Shown: piece after piece, positions 40,281-53,203 of the stretch
Numbering within the stretch: the stretch's first letter is position 1
How the letters are laid out: every line of letters starts with the position of its first letter
From: Misgurnus anguillicaudatus
Taxonomy: Eukaryota; Chordata; Actinopteri; Cypriniformes; Cobitidae
Assembly (NCBI RefSeq): GCF_027580225.2
Contig: NC_073354.2
Coordinates: 25,750,001 to 25,814,000 of the forward strand
Reading direction: 5' to 3'
DNA: 64,000 nt
Position numbers and translations under genes: made by a program
The notes under the pieces: model-generated
What the model saw: the letters and a program-made list of their open reading frames with translations, nothing else
What the model was told of the DNA's origin: nothing
The model's database searches: none

Positions 40281-40349
40281 ATTCACCACCCCATACAGTA
40301 TACTAAAAGCAAAACACTTTAATTCTGATTTGATTCTTGGGGTCTTTAA

Positions 40350-41048
40350 AGTGACATGCACTTTTTTTTTAAATATGCTCATTTTCCAGCTCATTTTTGA
40401 AACATTTGATTATTACCATTTTGGAATCCATTCAGCTGATCTCCGGGTCTGGCGCTAGAACTTGTAGCATAGCTTAGAACAATTAATTGAATTTGATTAG
40501 ACCATTAGCATCGCGCTAAAAAAAATCCCAAAGAGTTTCAATATTTTTCCTATTTAAAACTTGACTTTTCTGTAGTTACATTGTGTACTAAGACCAACAG
40601 AAAATTAAAAGTTGTGCTTTTCTAGGCAGATATGGCTAGGAACTATACTCTCATTCTGGCGTTATAATCAAGGACTTTGCTGCTGTAACATGGCTGCAGC
40701 AGGCGTAGTGATATTATGCCCTGCCCGAAAATAGTCGCCTGCCATTAAAAGTAACCACGGGCACTATTTTCAGGCAGTGCGTAATATCACTACGCTTGCT
40801 GCAAAAGTCAAGTTCAGAATCACTAGATAAGAGTCAAGTTTTAAATAGGAAAAATATCGAAACTCTAATTTTTAAGCGCAATGCTAATGGTCTAATCAGA
40901 TTCAATGGATTGTGCTAAGCTATGCTTAAAGTGCTAGCGCCAAACCCAGAGATCAGCTGAATGGATTCCAAGAATCTAAGAATCAAATGTTTAACTCTAG
41001 ATGAGCTGGAAAATGAGCATATTTTCAAAAAAAGTGTAATGTCCATTT
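40350..41048. mobile_element. Long-TIR MITE, family D copy 1
   Basis: It starts AGTGACATGCACTTTTT after TTAA and ends AAAAAGTGTAATGTCCA. The arms are palindromic (TGAGCATATTTTC / AAATATGCTCATTTT). The same family fills most of gorab intron 2 (60830-61623). Confidence 0.8.
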
Positions 41049-43399
41049 GAGCACCATTGGTCAGTGGTGCTTCTGTTTCCTGCGTCATTACAAATATCTT
41101 CTTTTGTGTTCAGCAGAACAAATCAATGTATACAGGTTTGTACCAACATAAGGGTGAGTAAATGACGACAGAATTTTCATATCTGTGTGCTAGTTAGTTT
41201 TTGCCCTGTCATCATTGTTTCTTTCAATATATTGATGTTTAATCTACAGCTTGTATTAGTAATTACAGTACATAACTGAATGAATTTAATGCAATTTAAT
41301 TTATAACTCACAACACATTCATTTGAATCATTTCAGATTCAGAATAAAGGATGCCAAACAGTTGGGGTCCCACCACAGCACAGACTTGCTAATGAGAGAG
41401 CAAGCAGCTCTCTCACTAATTTCAAATAGGATTTATGAAGCAAGCAGAGAAATATGACTTTAATAGCGGTAACAAATGGTCGAGCTGCTCTGGATCTGGC
41501 ATGCGGTAGCGAGACTGAAGCTACAAGTAAAATAATCCACGAAGGCCAACCGCTTTTGGCAAAGCCATTCTAATGAACTGTGAAAATACTTTGCAGTGTG
41601 TCTGATATGGGCACCACAGAAACTGGCTCTATAAACTCGGGATTAAACCTCGGTCTTTGTGGTTTTGCCATCATTTAAATACGTTATACAGGCACTGTTT
41701 AATAGTCATAATTGTGGGTGTGGGGTTAACAGAAATATGGAGAAGACTCAGACATGGTCACCTTTGGTCTTGCCCAGCTGCTATTTTTAAAGCCCTAAAT
41801 GAAACCTGGAGTTTTAAGGGTCTTGAATTCAGTTATTGTTAGTCCTACACCAAATCTGGAATGTGTGAAAGGATTAGGGCACGTATTGGCATGAAAAATT
41901 GCGCTGACACTTTTCGCTTGAAGGGCGCGTTTTGACAGGAACAATTTTACTTTTATTACTCAGGATGTTATAAGCTAACTCAAATGATGTCAGGCAAATG
42001 AATGTTATCCCTTCACAGGCTTACATGTATCTGTTTTTAATGTCTCAAATTATTTAACAGTCATTCTTCCCAGCACCTTGTTGATTCTTTCAGCAATACA
42101 AACATAACCGATCGTGTTTTACGACGCCTCCTGAATCGCTCTCATCGGAAAAGGGATGTTGTTCATTGTCACATGACGTTAAAGAATACTGACAATCCCT
42201 GAACCCCCACCCACCGGCTTACAGCCAGCTCCAGATCCCATGCAAACACATCTTGTTGGCAGATGTGGCGATACCGCAAACACTTCAAAGTGCCTGCACT
42301 TAGACCTTCTCCATGCACTGACGCCAACTGTAAAAAGCGCCGGACATATGGGTTGGAAAATATTAAACCTTTCAAACGGCGGCTGGGCAGCGTCCTCATG
42401 GCAGGAGAAAATATTTTTATTACTCATCATTTAGAACTATTGAGAGTAAATTGCGACAAAGACCTTCGTGAGTCATCGCAGAAAAGCTGACAGAAGCAAA
42501 GCCTCTCCAAATTACACAGCCTCACGCTGTGTTCGGGTGCACTTAAATAAAGCTGAACTAGTGTTGAAGTATGTATATGTGGAAGCTAGATATAGATGAA
42601 TAGAAAGAGAGAGAGAGAGACAGAGAAAGAGAGACCTACGGGTATATGGAGACATAACCCACTGGGTTCTTTCCCATCTTTTCTCTCAGTATTTTCCCAT
42701 GAACATAAAGCGCCGTATCTTCTTCCTGTTGTGGTGGGAGACGACATGGAGGGATCATATTCAAGCTGACAAGCATTAAAAGAAATTGCTCCACAAAGCT
42801 CTGGAGTGACTCTAGAATTTGCTTTGACTTAAACGCACATGGGAACAATGAGTAAATCTGTCCTCTTGAGCGTCGCGGGTTGCATGATTTTGTTCGCCTT
42901 CGCCCTCATAACTTAAAACACGCACATGACACTGCGCACACACGCTCTGTTCTGGTTCTCATGCAAACAGAGATTACCATGCTCGAACTTTTAAATCTCC
43001 AAACAATAAACACTGAGTCACCGGCCTGCTTAGGACATGGTGTACAAGTGGAGTGTTGTGGTACGAAAAAGGCCTCCATCGGACAACAAGAATGGAAACT
43101 ATGCTGGTTTCTCTGAGTGACAGTTCATCAGATCGTTTTTGGCTCCTTTGCCATTTTAAGCATCATGAACTACTTGTGGTGACATGCAATGGTGAAGCCC
43201 AAAGCCGAGATGGGGAACAAAACTTTGAAAGCGTTCTCACATTTAAACCTGAAAATTAACAGAACGATATAGGATTTGATGTAAAATTAAATGGAAATAA
43301 TATGCAATATTGATTTCACATCGATTTCAATCTTTGACATGACCGTACTATTTATATTAAAGATATCAAGGTTATATTTTCACAGAATGTTCTCTTTAC
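41049..43399. other. TE-poor intergenic block
   Basis: No recognised mobile element. A GA-rich tract lies at 42602-42634. The 42.16-42.50 kb segment has open frames on both strands and fairly complex sequence, but no match to a family I know. Confidence 0.4.
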
Positions 43400-43840
43400 C
43401 AGTGTTGGGGGTAACGCATTACAAATAACGCGCATTACGTAATAATATAACTTTTCTGAAATAACGAGTAAAGTAACGCATTAATATTTGAGTTACTTTT
43501 TTAAAAAAGTAACGCGAGTTACTTTTCAATTTAATTAATTCAATTTAAAAAATAAAATAATGTACTGAATTAAACTGAACATATTAACGTAGAATTAGGC
43601 ACTCTGTGCGCCTGAGCGGGAACAGTTTGAGTCAGAAATCGAGATGGCAGGCCAGAGCTTGACATTTTTGCGATCATAAAAAACACCTGCAAGGCCTGAA
43701 AGAGATCAAGCCTCAGCGGTTTTTGCAGGAGCACTCTGAGCCTGAAGTTGAAAAAAGTCTACTCTAACGACATTCATGTTTTTCTATTCTCCAATTGAAT
43801 GTGGGGAGAGGCGGGCCTTCCCTTGTGGTGACAGAAGTTT
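43400..43840. mobile_element. CAGTGTTGGGG-type repeat
   Basis: It starts CAGTGTTGGGGGTAACGCAT and contains AACGCGAGTTAC runs. The segment at 43690-43725 is in inverted orientation relative to the corresponding segment (CTTGATCTCTTTCAGGCC) in the ntmt2 intron copy. The right end is unclear. Confidence 0.6.
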
Positions 43841-43892
43841 GGCCCTGTCCCAAATGGCACACTTCATGTGTACTTTCGGTCTCGTGGTCTTT

Positions 43893-44381
43893 GGGTGTTT
43901 TCACACCTAGTTCGTTTGAGCCCTCCAAACGCTCTCAGATCAGTTCAGGGTGTATATGTGAACAAACCAAGTGATCTCAGACCCCCCTAAAAGGACCCAG
44001 AAGTGAACCGAACTCAGACCACGTCAGGAGGTGGTCTGAGTACGGTTCGCTTTTGGGTTCTTTTGTGGTTCGATTTCTTTTTGATATGTGAAATCAATGA
44101 GGTCCCGGTCCGCTTTGCGTGTCGTTTGGACATTGTATCAAAATCAACTGCTGCACAGAAAGCTGGGGTCTAAGTTTTTATGAAGTTGTGATGTGAACAA
44201 GAAAAGGTCTGAGATCACTTCAGTTCTGAAGAGGACCAAAAAAAGAACTGGGTCCTCTTTTGAGTCCACTATATTGTGAACACCAAAAGGACTGAGGTCA
44301 CATTCAGCTAGTTCCTTTTCTGGTTCACTTAAAGTGAACTGGGTTTGGTTCTTTTAAAATGAACTATATGTGAAAACACCC
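43893..44381. mobile_element. MITE with GGGTGTTTTCACAC termini, nested
   Basis: GGGTGTTTTCACACCTAG at the left is inverted by TATATGTGAAAACACCC at the right. It interrupts the left arm of the composite element (target close to CTCGTGGCCTTAAATTG). Confidence 0.8.
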
Positions 44382-45552
44382 TTAAATTGTGCGTGTTCGC
44401 TTAGTCTATAAAGTCTGTAGGGTGTCCTATCTGTCATTTTTACGCTCTGAAGTGTGCTCATCAGCGCCTCCATTGCACCCTTGATGCGGTCTTTGGCGAA
44501 ACCTGTAATGCTGCAGGCTCCACGCACCTTACCAACCCAGAAGTCCTTGCAAAAGAGCACAAAAGAGCAATCAGACCAATCAGACAATAGATGGGAGTTC
44601 ACAGTGGCAACTTCTCTTCCTATTTCCGGCGTGACAATTGAGTCTGGCCCTGTCCCAAATGGTCCACTCCAGACTTGTCCACACTGTGATGACATAATGT
44701 AGAGCAGACCTTAGGGACCCTTGACACGAGTCCACGAGAGCACACCGGAGTTGTTGGCCAGATTCGAGCGTCACGCCGGAAATAGGAAAAGAGGTTGCCC
44801 ATCAGTGTGAACTCCTCCCATCTGTCTTCTGATTCATCTGATTGCTCTTTCGCAAGGACTTCTGGGTTGGTAAAGTGTGTGAAGCCTGCAGCAGTTTGAG
44901 GCCATGAGACCGAGGGTCCACATGAAGTGTGCCATTTGTGAGCCTCTGTCCCAAAATGACTCTGGTGAGTACTCTCGTCAAGGGTCCCTTGAAGTGGCTG
45001 CCATAGACATTATATACGTAGACGCCTCATGACGTGCTGGAACTTAATCTAGCGTTGCCGCCATATTGGTTGGGTCTTCTCACTCACAACTATGCCCATA
45101 TTTTGTGCAGCTTATGGTTGCAATAACCAGCGCAGTATTGATACCAGATTGCATGGGATTACCTTAATTTTGGTTATTTTACCATTTATAATATTATGTA
45201 ATCGTAACTAATGTTACTTTAGTGTAACCAAACCTTTGATGACATCATGTAGTGCAGACTTTAGGGACCCTTGATGCGAGTCCACGAGGGCGCACTGGAG
45301 GCGTATTTTGGGACAGACTTGAGCGTAACACCGGAAATAGGAAGAGAATTTGCCCATCATTTTGAACTCCTCCCATCCGTCATCTGATTGCTTTTTCGCA
45401 AGGACTTCTGGGTTGGTAAAGTGCATGAAGCCTGCTGCAGTGCGGGCTTCGCCGAGGACCGCATTAACGGTGCGGGGGGGGCGCTGATGAGCAGACTTCA
45501 GAGCGTGGAGGTGACAGATGGGGCGCCCTGCCGACTCGTAGAATAAGTGAGC

Positions 45553-46092
45553 ACCGAGGGGCAACCTTCCGATCTCTCTGATGAAGCCAACACGGAAGTG
45601 ATTTAAACTGCAATTCATCGACTGGCCACTAGAGGCTGGCTCCAAAAGGGAGTCAATTTCCATAGACCTCCATGTTAAAATTTCCAACTTTACAGCAGGA
45701 AATAATATGTTTACAGCCTGGTACAAAAAGTGTTTTTGGTCTGTATAGCTAATATTGCCCTTCATGACAACTGTGAGGGGGGTGAATTTTTTTGTAACTT
45801 TTTTTGTAAACTTAAAGTTCTGCATAATTAAGTGCGTGGCCACTTGAGTGACAGCTTGAGGTTGAACAGCCACTGCTGTCACTAGAATCGAGCTAGGTGG
45901 GCATGGTTTCAGCAACCAGTCACCTCAGTTTCACCCACGTCCTGCCTTTTTACCCATTTTTGGATATCTGCAAGTGATGCGCGGTGACGCACGGCCAAGA
46001 TGGCGACGGCAGGCAATGCCTACTTTAAGCTTCAGAAACGATCTTCAGAAACCAATGGGTGACACTAAGTCCAACTTTTTTTACAGTCTATG
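45553..46092 (-). repeat. Interspersed repeat family E, copy 2
   Basis: Reverse orientation relative to the kifap3 intron copy. It shares CTAGTGGCCAGTCGA, GACCAAAAACACTTTTTGTA and the GAAACCAATGGGTGAC end. A long open frame crosses it but is not supported as a gene. Confidence 0.75.
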
Positions 46093-46160
46093 GCGAGCAC
46101 GTGCAATTTAAGGCCACGAGACCGAAAGTCCACATAAAGTGCGCAATTTGGGACAGGGCC

Positions 46161-47424
46161 TCACTCTCTCCTGCCTTGGTGGTTGCCTAGCAATATAAAA
46201 ATGCGTTCTGTGTGATCGGACACTAAGTACAGCTTTATATTTCTCATTTCCATTTAAATTTTTCTGGTTTAAGATGAAAAGAATAAATTAACTGTACCAT
46301 AAAACAGACAAGAATGACGGTGTCACCAACAGCGGGAATGAACCAGCCCATACATTCCTGCTATTGACATCATACACAAAACATACAGCTGTGATCATAC
46401 TCCAAAACCACGCCATAAATATGTAACAAATTAAACCAGTTAAGGACGTCACAGGAAAATTGGTGAAGTTAGGCATGTTTTGTATACATATAACTTACAG
46501 TAAAATAAAGACAGATGCTTTTCGTTTTCCTTCTCCTCAAATTCAGTTGAGCTAAAACAAAACCACATTTTCAGGGTCCCTCACTGGCTGTGTGTCGTTT
46601 CACCTCTCTGGTATCTAACAGGGGAGAAACTAGTTTACCTTCCTAAGGTCTCTTGACAGTGTCACTCAGATGTATGTAATGAAAACTGTCGGAGTTTGGA
46701 GGATGATTGACGTGAATCGTCCGCAACGCGTACCATACATTTATGACAACACGTCCGTCACAGCTGCCAGGACTAAATAATTCAATGACTTACCACCCAC
46801 AGTTTAAGCAGCTCCAGCCGCTGGTTCCTGTATATATGATCACCGGCCCTGCAAAGCCACAATTTCACAAAAATGTTTGGATTAAATTCACAGTCGACAT
46901 GGTATTTGCTTACTGCTATAGACTAAGGCCGAAGTCGTTTACTTATGGAAATCACAGGAATATATTATGTTAATTCCTGACGCTTTTTGACAAAAAAACA
47001 AACAAAAATCTCCATTAACTAGAATACAATTATGAGTTAATATGACCTAGATGAATTCATTAACGAAATCTTGTTCGCAATACAGTTTAAAGGTGCTGTA
47101 GAATGTAAAACTGTATTAACTTATGAATAATAAGAGTTCTGTACATGGTAAAGACATCTCATGAGCCTCAAACACGATCGTTTCCTTCTTCTAATGTAAA
47201 CCTTGTGCATGCAAAAGACAGCTGGAAAACAGGCCAATATCAACATAACACCAACTGTGATGCTACAGTCGACATGTATGCCCCCCAACATTAAATTACA
47301 CATTAAATTAAGTACATTGTTGTTACTATGTTAAAACAAAGTTGTGACTGTTGAGTTAGCAATAGTTAATGCTATGTGCTAATGTTTATTCTGAAGTTCT
47401 ACTACTGACATGACAGTACGTTTT
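46161..47424. other. Intergenic, no gene seen
   Basis: No recognised repeat ends, exon or RNA gene. Confidence 0.4.
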
Positions 47425-47882
47425 GGACAAGGGGCACCTTCTGATCTCCTTGTTGAAGCTAATACGGAAGTTATTTAAACTGCAATTCATCGCTCGGCCG
47501 CTAGAGGCTGGATCCAAAAGGGAGTAAATACCCATAGACCCCCCCCCCCATGTTAAAATGCCCAACTTTACAGTAGAAAATAATATGTTTACAGCCGCTT
47601 GTGTTTATGTATATGTTTATGTGGCCGCTTGACTGACGGTTAACAGCCATTGCTATCACTAGAGTCGAGCTAGGGAGGCATGGGTTCAGCAACCAGCCAC
47701 CTCAGCTTCACCCACGTCCTGCCTTTTACCCATTTTCGGATATTCGCGAGTGATGCGCGATGACGCACGGGGAAGATGGCGACGGCAGGCACCTCCTACT
47801 TTAAGTTTCAAAAACGATCTTCAGAAACCTATGGGTGACATCATGGACACTACATCCATCTTTTTTACAGTCTATGGTTTTG
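47425..47882 (-). repeat. Interspersed repeat family E, copy 3 (internally deleted)
   Basis: Shares CTAGAGTCGAGCTAGG, CCCACGTCCTGCC and GAAACCTATGGGTGACATCA with the other copies but lacks part of the middle. Confidence 0.7.
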
Positions 47883-47943
47883 CAGGTCCATACTGAAAAA
47901 AATACAAACTTACCACTCAGATATGTCCATTCCAAAATCCAAA

Positions 47944-48738
47944 TGGATTAGTCCATTTTCTTTAAAAAATCCAGATAATTTACTCACCACCATGTCATCC
48001 AAAATGTTGATGTCTTTCTTTGTTCAGTTGAGAAGAAATTATGTTTTTTTTAAGAAAGCATTCCAGGATTTTTCTCATTTTAATGGACTTTAATGGACCC
48101 CAACACTTAACAGTTTTAATGCAGCTTAAAAATATGCACCCTTAAACCACAACCTCTGTCTCTCCTCCAGCCGTGCGACCCGCCAGCGCGACCTTCATGC
48201 AACTGCGCAATGATGTCGAAAGGTCACGTGTTACATATATGAAACGCACATTTCCTGACCTTTTTAAAGAATAAACTGACACAAAGACATTAATTAGTAT
48301 CATTCGACATACAACAACGTCGGAACGGTCCTCTTTCTCCACACTTGTAAATACTGGGTCGTAGTTTCGCATACGTCATCCGTGACCTCTTGACATGATT
48401 GCATGAGGTCGCGCTGGCGCATCACACGACAGGAGGAAGACGAGAAGCTGCGGTTCAAAAGTGCATATTTTTTATTTTTCTTGCCAAAAAGGACAATTGT
48501 TTCGCTAGATAAGACCCTTATGCCTCTTTTGAGATCGTTTAGAGTCCTTTGAAACTGCAATTTTAAACTGCATTAAACCTGTTAAGTTGGGGTCCATTAA
48601 AGAATGAGAAAAATCATGGAAGGTTTTCCTCAAAAAACATAATTTCTTCTCGACTGAACAAAGAAAACCATCAACATTTTGGATAACATGGTGGTGAGTA
48701 AATTATCTGGATTTTTTTTAAGAAAATGGACTAATCCT
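47944..48738. mobile_element. Long-TIR MITE, family B copy 3
   Basis: TGGATTAGTCCATTTTC and GAAAATGGACTAATCC termini as in copies 1 and 2. TTAA follows the right end; the left flank (CAAA) no longer shows it. Confidence 0.8.
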
Positions 48739-50639
48739 TTAACAATAACAATTGATTATTCCTCAAATTCCGTATCTTCATCTGATACAGGCTCAAACAT
48801 AAGGTCTGTTTACATACACCTTTTACACAATTGTGTACTTTTTATATGGATTATGACAGCAGAAAATATATACTGTGATATGTTATTTTCAACCCAGCGT
48901 TGGGTCAAAAAGGGTTGAGCCCTGCTGTTGGTTTAAATGAACCCAGAAAATGTTTATATTTGACCCAACAATGGCTTAAAACAACCCAGCATTTTAGATT
49001 GAAACAAACCAGCATAGGTTAAATTACAACTCAATTATTTTATTGAAAATAACCCAGCATTTTTTAGAGTGTATTATATTATATATTAGTATTATATATT
49101 TACTGCACTAGCAGCACAAAAGGTTCTGGGTTCAATCCCAGGGATCACATATAGGCCTACTAATAAAATACAGTATAAACCATGAAGGCACTATAAGTCA
49201 TCTTAAATAAAAGAATCTCCAAAATGAATAAATTCATGTAAATGTTTTCAAAATGTGACAAAAAAGTGATACTCCCTATGAAATACCAGCTAAAGTCATT
49301 TTTTGTTGACATTATAAGTCATTATTTACTGTTTTAAACATCATCCTACACCTACATTGGTATGAAAATATATGGAGCAATACTCATGTCAAAGATTAAA
49401 ATGAATGAAAAATCAATAATTGAAATCAAACGTTGATGCTCTTAATCTCATAATTAGATTATAATACATTAGCCTGAATTTCACAGACAGGATCACACAT
49501 ATTAGTCATTGGCCCAGACAAAACAAATATTCTACAACAATTGAAAAACTGTTGACATACAGACATGTAAACTTCAGAACTGTACACACAGCTGTTGTTT
49601 AACTCGCTTGCCTTGCTGAGGTTTAAACAAAACAAGTGTTTTACTACGGCATGGTTTTGTTTTGTCCCATTGAAGGCAGCTCGACTACATGAGGATAATT
49701 AAATGATTTTGGATGGTAAAAAACAGGAAAGCAAACCTATAATCAACACGCTTGTCTCGTGATGGACATACGCGCCATGCTCCTGACACATCAAAGAAAG
49801 CCTGCAGCCTCTTGTTAAAGCTCAACAACATCTCCCACTGCTGTAAACCTTCCACAAAACACACAGGCAGCACTTTCCTCCGACGCAAAATAACTGTAAA
49901 TGTTTAATTACTTTCATAAAGCAGATAGAGGCTGTAAATCACCCGGGGTGAACACTTGTGTGTTTGTGTATGAACCAACAGAATAATGCATTACAGTAAC
50001 TGTTCTTTGCATTAAGGGGCTACTTTTGGGTGGGGAGCACACAACAGTGGCATGCTTATATGGATGGGGGTGGCCAGTTTCTCTAGAAGTAAATACATTA
50101 AAAACCTCATATAAACTATTCTAGGCCTTGCGGCTGGCGTTGAGTGCATCTTGAGGTGGAGAGACCGGGGTGGGGGCAGAGAGGGAGCTGATGGGGGCTC
50201 AGGGTGGGCCAATTCCTGCTTGCTGATGGGTACATTTTAAAAATTATGACCAGATGTTCATTAATGAGCTTTCAGAGGACCACTGGGGGAGATGAGTAAG
50301 AGAGGGTGAGAAAGAGAATTAGAAGAACTCAAGACAAGGACAGAAGGGAAAAGTTGCTGTTTGCGTGCCTGAAGTCTGTGGGTAACAGAGCTGAAGAATT
50401 GATGCCACCTGCATCGGCCGCCATTGGATGTCTTTCACAAGAACTTCTTTGTTAGCTCATTGTCCACACCAGCTGCAAAACAGCGGCGGTTTCACCCTGG
50501 GAAAAAACCAAGAGAACGGATAAGGTGATGAGATCTAAAAGAGGCCTTTCAGCACAGAATGCTGCAACCATTACCAACAAAGCATAAATGAATGGATTGT
50601 ACAGTTCTGTTCTGCAAAAATATAACCTTGATATCTTAA
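48739..50639. repeat. Intergenic with ACCCAGC-type repeat and tRNA-like fragment
   Basis: 48,890-49,075 contains TTTTCAACCCAGCGTTGGGT and ATAACCCAGCATTTTTTAGA, part of an element seen also near 31.6 kb. 49,100-49,155 holds a box-B-like GGTTCAATCCC. From 49.2 to 50.64 kb I see no feature. Confidence 0.45.
49100..49155 (+). repeat. tRNA-derived SINE fragment
   Basis: TTCTGGGTTCAATCCCAGGGA has the shape of a tRNA T-arm with internal promoter box B. There is no acceptor stem or A box good enough for a tRNA gene, so this is read as a SINE remnant. Confidence 0.4.
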
Positions 50640-51119
50640 AGGTCACGTTCTTCCTGATCCCATTTTTTAAACTTTAGTTAGTGTGTAATGTTGCTGTTAA
50701 AGCATAAATAATAACTGTAAAATGATAAAGCTCAAAGTTCACTGTCAGGCGATATATTTTCTTTAATAGAAGACCCCTTTCAAAGCCTACAGAGAACGGC
50801 CGGTTTGGACTACAGCCCTCTACTTCCTGATTGAATGACGTCAACATAAGAGTTTTTGACTAAACTCCGCTCACAGGAATACGTCAGTTGGCAGCTTTGG
50901 CTGAAATGGCTCTGCTAAGCTAAGCTGCTGTTGAATCACAACACATTATCAAACTACACAATCAGAACTCATTACGTATTTCTGAAGGAGGGACTTCACA
51001 GAACAAGGAAGACATCAGCCCGGTTTTAGGACAGCGAAAACAGCGCTATACAGATAAGTAAATTATATTGCCCACTGTAAACACAATCAAGCTTTAAAAA
51101 CACTGAAAGAACGGAACCT
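50640..51119. mobile_element. MITE with TTAA target
   Basis: AGGTCACGTTCTTCC at the left is inverted by GAAAGAACGGAACCT at the right, flanked by TTAA on both sides. The right TTAA is shared with the next element. Confidence 0.75.
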
Positions 51120-51123
51120 TTAA

Positions 51124-51400
51124 AGGAACAGTATGTAGGATTGTGGCCAAAACTGATATTGCAATCACAAAACTTGTGGCTAAAACGGGTACTGCAATCA
51201 CACAACTGGTGGCCAATACACAACATGACAATATAAACATCAGTTGAGGGCTGCAACTTCACTTTTTAAATGATAATATCCTGGCCGGACCACTGTTGTC
51301 AGTGATATAAGTATTTGAAATGAAAATGATTTCTTAATGTCTAGTGACATATCAGGCCATTTTATGATTAATTTATATAAATTTCTTACATACTGTTCCT
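51124..51400. mobile_element. MITE with TTAA target, abutting the previous one
   Basis: AGGAACAGTATGTAGGA at the left is inverted by TCTTACATACTGTTCCT at the right. TTAA lies at 51120-51123 and 51401-51404. Confidence 0.82.
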
Positions 51401-52036
51401 TTAATATTGACTGAGTAAGGTGATGACAAATATTAAAATAATGTAACATTAATGATTAAAATCAAATTTGATGCTCATAATCTATTAGTTTATGAGACTT
51501 TATTTTGAATTTGGCAGACAGGATCACAATTGTTTATATCTGGTAAAACCATAGCAGACATCATACAAACAACTCACTTTACATAATCACATTAGCATGT
51601 TTTCCATTAAACTGCTAAAAAACATTTGCTTTGTCAGCTTATGCTCTGCAGTATAATTACATTTTTTGGAGAATTGGGCATGCCTGAATTTAAAAGAGTC
51701 ATTTACCCAGATACTTTTGAGTAAATTGATATAAATGGTTTTATTGTACAGAAAATATTGTGCACCACAACTTATATAAATATATCTTTTAGTACAATTT
51801 AATGACGCAGCTTTGGACCCACCGGCGCGTCCGCAGAGTGTAAGGGGTTAACAATACACTTTTGTAATTTATGAATGTGCTGTTATTGTAAGTATGATAG
51901 GTTAATATGGCTAGTTTAATGTTTATAACTGTACGCATATCACGGAAACCAGTCCATATTGCAATCGTAACTGTATATATTCTTGAGAAAAATATGAATA
52001 TAAAATCATTCGCTTAGAATTTCATTTTAGTCTTAA
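51401..52036. other. Intergenic, no feature seen
   Basis: AT-rich sequence; no gene, TIR or SINE recognised. Confidence 0.4.
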
Positions 52037-52145
52037 AGGGGACATTTCACAATACTTTTTTAAGATGTCAAATAAATCTTTGGTGTCCCCAGTGTATGTA
52101 TGTGATGTTTTAGCTCAATATGTCATATAGGTCATGTATTATATC

Positions 52146-52881
52146 TAGGGCTGAACGATACATCGAATTTTCATCGTCATCGCGATATGAACTCACGCGA
52201 TGAACACATCGCAACAGACAGCCTTGACGCGATGAATGAAGGGAAAACGGTAAGCGCATGTAATAAATGTTTGACCTATCACGTTTAGTCCTGAAGACAT
52301 GGTTTGCGCATTCATGCTATTAGGCCAATCAGGGGAACCCCCAAGTCAGCTACGCTCAGATTGATTTGTGAAGTGTCGGAGGTGTCGATGGCGGAGGAAG
52401 GAGAGAAGAGTGAGGAAAATGTGTTGTCAGACAAAGATCTTGTGGTGAAAAGGAACAGCACTTCAGCTATATCATGGAATTATTTTGGATTTAGGAGAGA
52501 TGACGCCGCAAACACAGGTACTGTGGAAGCGGTGATTCATATAATGCGTCTATTGCACGCTCAAGCTCATTATTTTAAATGTAGGCGCGCAGTATGTGCG
52601 TTCTGGAAGCGCCGCAGTCGTGACTCGCACGCGGTGCGACGCGCTCGTTTTTTCCAGGCATTTCAAAAACATTTTAACTTTCAGAATGACACAAGCGCAG
52701 CATGCAGGTCATGTGACAATAACCTACGTGTCTAGCGTTTCCACGCGTTTTTAGGCCCGGCATGTGAATGGCCCCTAAAACATGAAAAAATATATATATA
52801 TTTATTGCAACTCCCATTGTCATCGCAACATTAAACAATGTCACCGCACATCGCAACTTTTCCTCACATCGTGCAGCCCTA
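52146..52881 (+). mobile_element. hAT element (internally deleted) with 8-bp duplication
   Basis: The ends are TAGGGCTGAACGATACATCG and CACATCGTGCAGCCCTA. The flanks are ATTATATC and ATTATAGC (7 of 8 identical). It retains what looks like the first coding exon of a hAT transposase. Confidence 0.85.
52388..52517 (+). pseudogene. hAT transposase N-terminal exon with partial BED finger
   Basis: From ATG 52388 the frame reads MAEEGEKSEEN... then SAISWNYFGFRRDDAANTG, followed by a GTACTG donor-like site. The W-YFGF pattern is the start of a BED zinc finger of ZBED-like hAT transposases. The rest of the finger and the catalytic domain are absent. Confidence 0.6.
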
Positions 52882-53203
52882 ATTATAGCATGTTGAAATT
52901 GCCACTTTGTGGGTGTGAGCGAGGTGTGCTGTTTTTGGGTGTGTCCTTTTAAATGCAAATGAGCTGATATCTGCACTAAATGGCAGTGCCATGATTGGAT
53001 GGTGCAGATTGGGGGGCGGTGTTGTCTCCTTCTGGCGTCACGGGGGGAGCCGAGTTTCGGTGACTTGTTTTTTCGCATGCATGCAGAAAATGATTTATCA
53101 AAACTAAGTTACTGGGTTGATCTTTTTCATGTTTTATAGTGTATAGAAGCACTGGGGACCCAATTGTAGCACTTAAACATCAGATTTTGATTATATGTCC
53201 CCT

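Larger units (their letters stand above)
43841..46160. mobile_element. Composite 2.3-kb element with GGCCCTGTCCCAAATGG termini
   Basis: GGCCCTGTCCCAAATGG at 43841 is inverted by TTTGGGACAGGGCC at 46160. Inside are the MITE 43893-44381, two direct copies of a block containing AGGGACCCTTGA and GAGTCCACGAG (44,700-44,900 and 45,245-45,440), and the family E repeat at 45553-46092. Confidence 0.65.
52037..53203. mobile_element. TTAA-flanked MITE interrupted by a hAT element
   Basis: AGGGGACATTTCACAAT after TTAA (52033-52036) pairs with TTATATGTCCCCT before TTAA (53204-53207). Its interior resembles 54857-55497 (ACTAAATGGCAGTGCC, TTGATCTTTTTC). The hAT at 52146-52881 sits inside it. Confidence 0.8.

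Noticed and set aside
42169..42490. Overlapping open frames on both strands, possibly an exon
   Set aside because: No family resemblance and no clear pair of splice sites with a neighbouring exon.
45214..45915. 233-residue open frame on the minus strand, partly alike in protein to a frame at 21970-22302
   Set aside because: Both lie in the same interspersed repeat. The likeness follows from nucleotide similarity, with changes at all codon positions and length differences, so I see no sign of coding constraint.
49100..49155. Possible tRNA gene
   Set aside because: Only a T-arm/box-B-like piece; no acceptor stem or anticodon arm can be folded convincingly.
52674..53078. 134-residue open frame on the minus strand
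   Set aside because: It crosses the junction between the hAT insert and the surrounding MITE.
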